Shown in pieces: positions 58,379 through 64,000 of a stretch of DNA of 64,000 nt. The notes below the pieces were generated by a model. The model made no database searches. It was not told where the DNA came from and saw only the letters and a program-made list of their open reading frames with translations. This DNA comes from Ectothiorhodosinus mongolicus. Lineage in GTDB: Bacteria; Pseudomonadota; Gammaproteobacteria; Ectothiorhodospirales; Ectothiorhodospiraceae. Made by a program: the position numbers and the translations under genes. Every line of letters begins with the position of its first letter. Within the stretch, counting starts at the first letter, position 1. The stretch is taken from contig NZ_CP023018.1 of NCBI RefSeq assembly GCF_022406875.1, forward strand, positions 1,437,914-1,501,913, given 5' to 3'.

Positions 58379-58819
58379 ATGTTTGCGATCTTTAATCGTC
58401 ACGGCAATCAGTCTGGCGTGGTTCCACCATTCCAGTTGATTTTCATCTCTTTTGCACTGCTATCAGCCCTTTTTCTCACAGCTTGTATGCCGCCTCCGAT
58501 GGATGATCGCCCATTTTGGTACGATCGAGTCGCCGTTGCCGATAATGTGCGCAGTCTTGAGTTGCTTGATGTTCGCGAGAACTATGCTCCGGATGGCACA
58601 CCAATGGTTGTTCTAGTTGCCAGGTCGGGCGCTGTCAGCCGCCAGAATCTTCGAGCTAGGGCTCTTTGGTTCGATGGTAATGGGACGCCGATCAGAACAA
58701 CGGTATCCAATTGGCAGCAAAGAACGATCGACAGGGGGCAGCAATTTGAGATGACCTTCGTTGGCCCTGGATCGATGGCTCGCTCTTACCGCATTGAAGT
58801 GCAGAGAAACCCTAACTAG
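58379..58819 (+). CDS. YcfL-like (DUF1425) lipoprotein
   Basis: About 146 residues with a signal peptide ending in lipobox LFLTAC, then a beta-sandwich-like domain (VRSLELLDVRENYAPDGTPM, LRARALWFDGNGTPIR, and a QQFEMTFVGP-containing strand). This agrees with DUF1425/YcfL, found next to LpoB in enterobacteria. The ATG lies five bases after the previous stop, with GGGAG upstream. Likely an outer-membrane-tethered periplasmic protein acting with its neighbours. Confidence 0.75.
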   Translation: MFAIFNRHGNQSGVVPPFQLIFISFALLSALFLTACMPPPMDDRPFWYDRVAVADNVRSLELLDVRENYAPDGTPMVVLVARSGAVSRQNLRARALWFDGNGTPIRTTVSNWQQRTIDRGQQFEMTFVGPGSMARSYRIEVQRNPN

Positions 58820-58875
58820 CGTTTTGCACCTCAAACTATGATCTTTTGCTCTGGTGCTCTTGGAGAAACTTGGTA

Positions 58876-59490
58876 ATGAAATTCACTCCTCATATTCTTT
58901 TCGGTCTCATCGTTTTGTTTTTCTTGTCGGGTTGTGCCACAGGCGTGCAAATGGTGGATACTCGCAACGACCGTGGTGAAGCCGTGGTGGGCTTGGATTA
59001 TCGCGATTTTGAAGATGCCGCTTCAGACGCGGTTCAAGACATGCTAGCTCGCGGTGCCCTCAATCACTCAGGTGGCGGGCGCTATGTGGTGATGATCAGC
59101 CGCATCGTGAATGACACCATGCAGCGGATTGATACAGACCAGCTGGTCAGAAAAATACGTGTGGAGATGCTGAATTCGGGCAGAGCGGTGGTGACAACTG
59201 CGGTGGGCCTTCAAGGAGCGGAAGATCAGGCTAACTTCGCTGTCCGTGAGGGTTTGCGCGGCAACACCGAGTTTGATCAATCCCGAGTTCAGAGGGCAGG
59301 AACCTTGCAGGCTCCAGATTTGAGCCTGTCAGGTAAGATTATTCAGCGCAATATCCGAATGTCAGGCAATCGTCAGCAGATTGAATATTACTTCATGCTG
59401 ACCCTCACAGACCTCGGCAGCGGGCTAGCTATCTGGGAAAACGAATACCCCGTTATTAAGCGCGCCAGTGCCCGTGAGGTTCCGTGGTAG
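58876..59490 (+). CDS. LpoB-like penicillin-binding-protein activator lipoprotein
   Basis: About 204 residues with lipobox LFFLSGC and an alpha/beta domain (DYRDFEDAASDAVQDMLARG, RYVVMISRIVNDTMQRIDTD, RKIRVEMLNSGRAVVTTAVG, LTDLGSGLAIWENEYPVIKR). This matches the LpoB/PF13036 family. E. coli LpoB crosses the wall to activate PBP1b; whether this homologue does so is unknown. GGAG precedes ATG 58876. Third gene of the operon, after the YcfL-like gene, an order also seen elsewhere. Confidence 0.75.
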   Translation: MKFTPHILFGLIVLFFLSGCATGVQMVDTRNDRGEAVVGLDYRDFEDAASDAVQDMLARGALNHSGGGRYVVMISRIVNDTMQRIDTDQLVRKIRVEMLNSGRAVVTTAVGLQGAEDQANFAVREGLRGNTEFDQSRVQRAGTLQAPDLSLSGKIIQRNIRMSGNRQQIEYYFMLTLTDLGSGLAIWENEYPVIKRASAREVPW

Positions 59491-59556
59491 TGCTCATCTT
59501 TTTTGAATCATGCCAGTGCAGCTATTAGTGCAGCTATTAATTAGAGGTAAATTCCA

Positions 59557-60984
59557 ATGATCCCGTTTAAACCCGCAATGCTGGCAAGCCTTCTATGCAG
59601 TGTCATCGCTTTTCCGGGAACTGCGCTGAGCAGTGACTCTGCTCCTCCGGCCATGCCCAGTTTTGAAGATAATGCTAATGATCTCGCTACCGTTTTTTCA
59701 GAGTGGAGTGAGACATTGGAGAGCTTCTTTTCTCAGAGACGCCCAGGTTATACCGTTGTTTATGGCATTGGTGCATTGGACAACACCGATCGCACGAGCA
59801 GTCGTTACATCGAATCTGTTCAAGCGGCCTACAGGCAAGCACTGATGAACGCCTACATGAATCTCTCCACCGTTCTGAATCGTGACGGTGTGGATATCGC
59901 CACTTCGGGAGTCCAACGTGAGTCTCGGGCCACTGGTGACGCAATGTTTGATAGGATCGTGGCGGAATGCCGCGAAGAGGCGATGCAGGCGCATCAGGCG
60001 TATTTGAGGAGTCAAGACAGAGAACGTGCGCAACGTGAGTCTCTAGTCGGTTCTCTAGCGGCTCGGATCCGTGGGGAAACGGGTGAGACCGAGAATAGTC
60101 CGGCGGAGCCCGAGGGTGATTTTATTCATACATGTGTTAAGCCAGGCCCCACATATGAGCAGGTTTCGACGGAGACGCAGCAGTTGGCTGACGTCCTCAG
60201 TGGCGGCCGCATCTGGGCATCAATTCTCCACAATAACACTCTAGGGGTTATCCTAGTCCGGTCTCCAGATAGCACGGAAGTGGCCCAAGTGTTACAAAAC
60301 CAATTGGCGCCTGCGCGTGTGCTAGCCAGCGCGAGAGAAGAGGTGAGAAACCGAGTCGCGGCTGAACTCGAGCAGTTTGGTGATGACATACCCTACGGCA
60401 TGGTTGGCACTCGAATGATGCGCTTGAGCAACTCAGAGTGGGCGATCTATGCGTTTGGCGCAGCTCAGGTGGTTTCCTCGGGTGGCAGTAGGTTTATGGA
60501 TACCATAACCCAAGATAGTCAGAGGCAGCAGTCAATTGCCAGAGCTCAGTCAGAGTTGTCACGTTTCTCATCTTTGTCTATCTCGTATTCGAACCAGACG
60601 CAGGATGTTAGATCTGTGCGCGTTATGTATCGAATCGAGTACAACGTCACGCAAGATAGATTTACGAGTCGGGTTGACGAAGAAAGCACTTTCGGCCAAC
60701 TAATTGATGCCGTTTATACTTCAAGCTCCACGCTGACTTTGCGAGGCAGTAGAACCATCAGCACGCGATTGGTAAAAGATGAAAACCTCGATTATTACCT
60801 TTCGGTTGTGGCATGGAGTCCGAGCATCATGGCAGGTCAGCTCGCAGATCGGTCTGTGCAGGACGCTGCCGGTGCTGACGCCGTAAGGTCCGGTCGCTAC
60901 CAAACGCCAGGTCAATCCCGTTCATCGCAGGATGGTGAGGCCTCGGAGCGTTCTCGCGTCATTATTCTTAATCAGGACTGGTGA
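59557..60984 (+). CDS. Secreted protein of unknown function (DUF6844-like)
   Basis: A 475-residue protein with a signal peptide (MLASLLCSVIAFPGTALS). The mature part contains YTVVYGIGALDNTDRTSSRY, IESVQAAYRQALMNAYMNLS (a motif like those of LPP20/FlgT proteins), and a long C-terminal portion with IWASILHNNTLGVILVRSP and SWAPS-type strands. It ends with a Ser/Arg-rich tail. I recall similar proteins directly before CsgG-like genes in marine Gammaproteobacteria. The stop overlaps the next reading frame's first codons. Confidence 0.65.
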   Translation: MIPFKPAMLASLLCSVIAFPGTALSSDSAPPAMPSFEDNANDLATVFSEWSETLESFFSQRRPGYTVVYGIGALDNTDRTSSRYIESVQAAYRQALMNAYMNLSTVLNRDGVDIATSGVQRESRATGDAMFDRIVAECREEAMQAHQAYLRSQDRERAQRESLVGSLAARIRGETGETENSPAEPEGDFIHTCVKPGPTYEQVSTETQQLADVLSGGRIWASILHNNTLGVILVRSPDSTEVAQVLQNQLAPARVLASAREEVRNRVAAELEQFGDDIPYGMVGTRMMRLSNSEWAIYAFGAAQVVSSGGSRFMDTITQDSQRQQSIARAQSELSRFSSLSISYSNQTQDVRSVRVMYRIEYNVTQDRFTSRVDEESTFGQLIDAVYTSSSTLTLRGSRTISTRLVKDENLDYYLSVVAWSPSIMAGQLADRSVQDAAGADAVRSGRYQTPGQSRSSQDGEASERSRVIILNQDW

Positions 60985-60986
60985 TT

Positions 60987-62207
60987 ATGAGCAAAAACAT
61001 TGCGTGCCTGATGATTCTCGGAGTGGCACTGTTTTGGTTTCACAGTGCTACCGCCAGTGGTCTAACCGAAATTACGGTGACCGGCGAGGGAACGGGTCCC
61101 ACTGAAGAAATTGCGACCCGGAATGCGCTGGCTAACGCAGTGAGCCAGACCGGTTTAAGTATCTCAATCGATTCGGTTCTCGATACGACGGTAGCCCGTT
61201 CCGCAAGCAGTGGGGGCGCTGAGACGATGAGCGCGCAGCAGCGTCGTTCTGAGACCACATCGCTGCAGGCTGAGGGGGAAATCAAATCCTGGCGTAAAAT
61301 AAGCTCCAGACGCATAGAAGGGTCGCTTTATTCGGTTCAGGTCAGTGCAGTGCTCCATCATTTCGAGCAAGGCCCTAGTGCTCAGCGCATGCGCATTGCT
61401 CTGTTGCCAGTGGAGGCTCGTGGCTCAGGTATCAGCGCCAACCACCTCCGTGAGCTAGAGGCTGAAATTCAGAAACATCTTGTTCAATCAAGACGTTTTG
61501 CTGTGCTCACACGATCCGATATCAACCGAGTGTTAAGCGAACAGAACTTTATTGCCAATCAAAATGTATCGCGCGGAGAGCGTGCGCGTTTGGGTAATCT
61601 GTTAGGAGCAGACGTATTACTTTTGGTGAATGTCTCAGAAGCTTACTACTCAGAGCGGACCGAGACCGTAGCAGTGACTGGGCAGATCCGAGTGATCAAG
61701 AACGGGGCCGTGCGCATTAATGTGAACATTATCGATGCCGCCACCGGGCAAATTAGGTTCTCCAACAGCTATGCGACGGAACTGGGTCGGCCGGCTTCCT
61801 CCATGGGAGGTATGTTGAGCACTGTGGCAACAAATTCAATTGCCGATGTGGTGCAGCGGATCTATCCCTTGCGCATCATCCAAATCACCGACGGTGGCAA
61901 CGTGTTCTTGAATGCGGGTGGTTCAATGTTGCGCCCGGGCATGACCTTTACGGTCTATTCGGAGGGTGAGGCCTTGGTAGACCCTTACACTGGTGAATCT
62001 CTTGGGGGGGCTGAGCAAGAGATCGGAGTTATCGAAGTTACCCGGGTCGAGTCGAGATTCTCTGTGGCTAAGATTCGTAGCGGTGAGGGATTTCAAGAGA
62101 TGATGATAGCTAGGCCGACCTCGGCGGCTATTCCTGGCCAAAGGTCCCAAGCGCCGGCCGAGGCGCCACGAGCGAACACTGGTGTAGCCTTGCCTTTCGA
62201 TAGATAA
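60987..62207 (+). CDS. CsgG-like secreted protein with LPP20/FlgT-type N terminus
   Basis: About 406 residues. Signal peptide about 1-24. A first domain has EITVTGEGTGPTEEIATRNA and LANAVSQTGLSISIDSV, as in FlgT/LPP20. The CsgG-like domain (about 130-290) has RMRIALLPVE, RRFAVLTRSDINRVLSEQ, LGADVLLLVNVSEAYYSERT and VNIIDAATGQIRFSN. CsgG forms outer-membrane secretion pores, but no lipobox is seen here, so a FlgT-like or assembly role is more likely. ATG 60987 or GTG 60981. Last gene of the five-gene operon. Confidence 0.75.
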   Translation: MSKNIACLMILGVALFWFHSATASGLTEITVTGEGTGPTEEIATRNALANAVSQTGLSISIDSVLDTTVARSASSGGAETMSAQQRRSETTSLQAEGEIKSWRKISSRRIEGSLYSVQVSAVLHHFEQGPSAQRMRIALLPVEARGSGISANHLRELEAEIQKHLVQSRRFAVLTRSDINRVLSEQNFIANQNVSRGERARLGNLLGADVLLLVNVSEAYYSERTETVAVTGQIRVIKNGAVRINVNIIDAATGQIRFSNSYATELGRPASSMGGMLSTVATNSIADVVQRIYPLRIIQITDGGNVFLNAGGSMLRPGMTFTVYSEGEALVDPYTGESLGGAEQEIGVIEVTRVESRFSVAKIRSGEGFQEMMIARPTSAAIPGQRSQAPAEAPRANTGVALPFDR

Positions 62208-62241
62208 GAGGTATCGGCTGTTTCGAATGTAAACGAAATCA

Positions 62242-62267
62242 GGCGCGCTGATTGGCTCAAGCGCGCC
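62242..62267. terminator. GC-rich hairpin between convergent CsgG-like and barrel genes
   Basis: Perfect eight-base stem GGCGCGCT / AGCGCGCC with a ten-base loop, 35 bases after the CsgG-like stop. No T-run follows immediately, so it may be a weak or Rho-assisted terminator serving both directions. Confidence 0.4.
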
Positions 62268-62295
62268 CGACTTACTCGAAAGTTAGTGTTTTTAA

Positions 62296-62691
62296 TTAAA
62301 AGTTGTATGTCAAACCAAGTGAAAAAGCTGACAAGTCATAACCCGATTCGTCTAAGTACTGAACGTACTCAGCATTAACTCCTAGTTGCGGCGGGGCAAA
62401 AAAGTTAAAGCCCGTACCCCAAGTCAGGCCAGAGTCAGTGTCACTCTCTGAAAATCCGGGCACTGATATCGTGCCTTTGCCGCGAGTGAAACCGATTAGC
62501 CCGTATACCGAAGCTTGGTCTGCTAACGGCAGATGCCCTAACACATATCCGCCGAAAAAGTTATCTATCTCGAGCTTGGCATCGATCCCTGCAACGCTTA
62601 CGGTATCATCATCAATCCCGAAGCCGAAACGACCTTCCACAGAGACGTTAGATAACTCATCCTCTGCAGGGCCTTTGGCATGCGCCATCAC
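62296..62691 (-). pseudogene. N-terminally truncated outer-membrane beta-barrel protein
   Basis: About 131 residues of alternating beta-strands (VSVEGRFGFGIDDDTVSVAG, EIDNFFGGYVLGHLP, SVYGLIGFTRGKG, LGVNAEYVQYLDESG) ending in SLGLTYNF, with the terminal Phe of outer-membrane proteins. This is the C-terminal two thirds of an OmpA-like/opacity barrel. No signal peptide exists in any frame upstream. The frame opens after a TGA and continues through an A-run. It has lost its start, probably by deletion. It is divergent from the second WYL gene. Confidence 0.65.
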
Positions 62692-62815
62692 ATCGAAGAC
62701 GCACGCTTTTTTTTGGGCTTTGCCAGAGGTAAGTCACTCTAAACGCCACATTATGTCGCGCTCTTGATGTTTCCTGTCTATAAAAGTATAGATCAGGCGA
62801 GAAGAAGAGGGGTTT

Positions 62816-63817
62816 ATGCCGCAGAACAAAATACACTTTACCCTCGCGCGTCAATGGGAGTTGCTAAAGCAGTTGCCGGCCCGTGGGGAGGGGCGTAGCT
62901 CCGCTGAGTTGACGGATACCCTAGTCAGCGCCGGCTTCAAGGTCAGTAAGCGCCAGATCGAGCGAGACCTGTGGGAATTGGAAGAGCGCTTTCCGATTGA
63001 CTGTAATATGGATGTGCGGCCTTATCTGTGGCGCTGGGCTGAGGATGCGAGCTTTGATCTGCCGGGCTTGTCTTTGGCTGAGGCGCTGTCTTTGCGCTTG
63101 ATCGAAGAGACGCTCACCCCGGTGCTGCCCCAGTCGATTATGTCGGTGATGCAGGCGCGCTTTAGCCGTGCCCGGGAATATCTGGACAACAGTCCTCAAC
63201 TGAGGCTCTCTCGCTGGGTGGATAAAGTGCAGACCATTCATCCCAACCTGCCGATGCAGGTCCCTGATGTTGATCCTACCGTGCTTGAAACCGTTCAAGC
63301 TGCGCTAATCGGCGATAAACAACTCGTCGTTGAGTACTTCAGCCTCAAGTCCGACGAGTATCGCGAGATGACTTTGAACCCGCTGGGTTTTGTGCAGCGA
63401 GGGTCCATTAGTTATCTGGTGGCCACGGTGGATGGCTATGGGGATGTGCGCCTGTTTGCGATTCATCGTATGCGTAAAGCAACAGCGCTGAGCCTATCGG
63501 CCCAGCGCCCCGAAGGCTTTAATCTCGAGACCTATATTCGCGAGGGTGCTTTAGAGTTTGGCAATGGCCAGACTATTCAGATTGAGCTCAAGGTGGAGGG
63601 GCCGCTGAGTCGAGTGCTGGCGGAAACGCCGCTGTCTGCGGATCAAGAGCTCAAGCCTAATGGTGGGGATTACTACCTGACTGCCACGGTCATCGATTCC
63701 TGGCAGCTGGACTGGTGGTTGTTATCGCAGATTGATCACATTGAAGTGGTTGCTCCGGTGGCGCTGCGTCAGTCCATTGCTGAGCGTCTGCAAAAAGGGG
63801 TCAGTAAGCATCGCTAG
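62816..63817 (+). CDS. WYL-domain transcriptional regulator (copy 2)
   Basis: A 333-residue paralogue of the protein at 44687. Same N-terminal helix-turn-helix (LARQWELLKQLPARGEGRSS, FKVSKRQIERDLWELEERFP), same PYLWRWAEDASFDLPGLSLA block, WYL core (MTLNPLGFVQRGSISYLVAT, FAIHRMRKATALSL) and WCX part with NGGDYYLTATV. The ATG lies after AGAAGAGGGGTTT, a good ribosome site. It likely binds DNA and responds to a ligand, possibly a nucleic acid. Next to a HigB toxin start. Confidence 0.88.
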   Translation: MPQNKIHFTLARQWELLKQLPARGEGRSSAELTDTLVSAGFKVSKRQIERDLWELEERFPIDCNMDVRPYLWRWAEDASFDLPGLSLAEALSLRLIEETLTPVLPQSIMSVMQARFSRAREYLDNSPQLRLSRWVDKVQTIHPNLPMQVPDVDPTVLETVQAALIGDKQLVVEYFSLKSDEYREMTLNPLGFVQRGSISYLVATVDGYGDVRLFAIHRMRKATALSLSAQRPEGFNLETYIREGALEFGNGQTIQIELKVEGPLSRVLAETPLSADQELKPNGGDYYLTATVIDSWQLDWWLLSQIDHIEVVAPVALRQSIAERLQKGVSKHR

Positions 63818-63890
63818 TATGAGGTTCGATGGGTCGACCACCACTGCATGCGACCAGCCAAGCGGTCGCGCGAATGGGGGTATTAGGCGC

Positions 63891-63919
63891 GTGACGCTCG
63901 TTGCGCGCCACGCTACACT
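63891..63919 (+). promoter_or_regulatory. Candidate promoter of the HigB-like gene
   Basis: GTGACG (63891-63896) and TACACT (63914-63919) are separated by 17 bases, each matching the sigma70 consensus in four positions. The predicted start point, about 63926, coincides with the toxin ATG. Confidence 0.4.
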
Positions 63920-63925
63920 TCCTCG

Positions 63926-64000
63926 ATGATTCAATCCTTCCGCCACAAAGGGCTGGCTAATTTCTATGAGACCGGTTCAGTGGCAGGAATTCAGTCGAGC
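63926..64000 (+). CDS. higB: HigB-type toxin, N-terminal part (continues beyond window)
   Basis: The last 25 codons read IQSFRHKGLANFYETGSVAG followed by IQSS, which matches the start of HigB/RelE-like host-inhibition toxins (ribosome-dependent mRNA interferases). The frame runs off the right edge. No Shine-Dalgarno is visible: the upstream bases read CACTTCCTCG. The antitoxin higA would be expected just downstream. It sits 108 bases after the second WYL gene. Confidence 0.8.
   Translation, partial: MIQSFRHKGLANFYETGSVAGIQSS

Overview
The window is a Gammaproteobacterial chromosome segment, most likely from a sulfur-oxidising, Chromatiales-like lineage. The evidence is a class III (two-subunit phaC/phaE) polyhydroxyalkanoate synthase locus, a soxX/soxA cytochrome pair, glycogen synthase beside PEP carboxylase, and the classical gammaproteobacterial block nnr-tsaE-amidase-mutL-miaA-hfq-hflX-hflK-hflC-DUF2065-hisZ-purA. 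This assignment is inference from gene content. No rRNA, tRNA, CRISPR array or intact transposase was seen.

The core region (1 to about 44.2 kb) is densely packed. The end of a ZnuB-type permease is followed by lgt-thyA-folA (minus), plsC, a methyltransferase-apaH pair, and a PHA locus in which phaE-phaC-GST (minus) diverge from phaA-phaR-phaB (plus). Next come mepM, then pcnB-folK-deoxynucleoside kinase-panB-panC-panD, which reaches pantothenate and its beta-alanine precursor. Carbon and sulfur genes follow: ppc, glgA, soxX, soxA, pgi, a SLC13-type transporter and fbp. queG and the nnr-to-purA superoperon come next, ending with a P-type cation ATPase. Adjacent genes often overlap by 1 to 17 bases, as expected for translationally coupled or convergent genes.

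The accessory region (about 44.2 to 64 kb) is different. It lies between two paralogous WYL-domain regulators (44687-45697 and 62816-63817). It holds decayed genes: a glycine-zipper lipoprotein, a methyltransferase, a YhcG/DUF1016 nuclease, and HsdM and RhuM fragments. It also holds several intact genes that look like defence or stress modules. These are (i) a membrane-anchored NTPase with an atypical Walker A, translationally coupled to a YdjM-type membrane hydrolase; (ii) a minus-strand SLOG-protein / small protein / metallophosphoesterase operon with a PD-(D/E)XK nuclease just downstream; (iii) a HEPN protein divergent from the SLOG gene; (iv) a coiled-coil plus winged-helix DNA-binding protein; (v) a superinfection-immunity-like membrane protein; and (vi) the start of a HigB toxin at the right edge. 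A five-gene envelope operon (56.9-62.2 kb: COG3014-like lipoprotein, YcfL-like, LpoB-like, a secreted unknown, and a CsgG-like protein) also sits inside this interval.

Two intergenic sites, upstream of glgA and at 47.15 kb, carry short GGGG-N5-CCCC palindromes of one family, resembling REP elements mobilised by RAYT transposases. The best candidates for an undescribed system are the SLOG/phosphoesterase/nuclease/HEPN cluster and the NTPase-YdjM pair. Both functional readings are inference from domains and arrangement.
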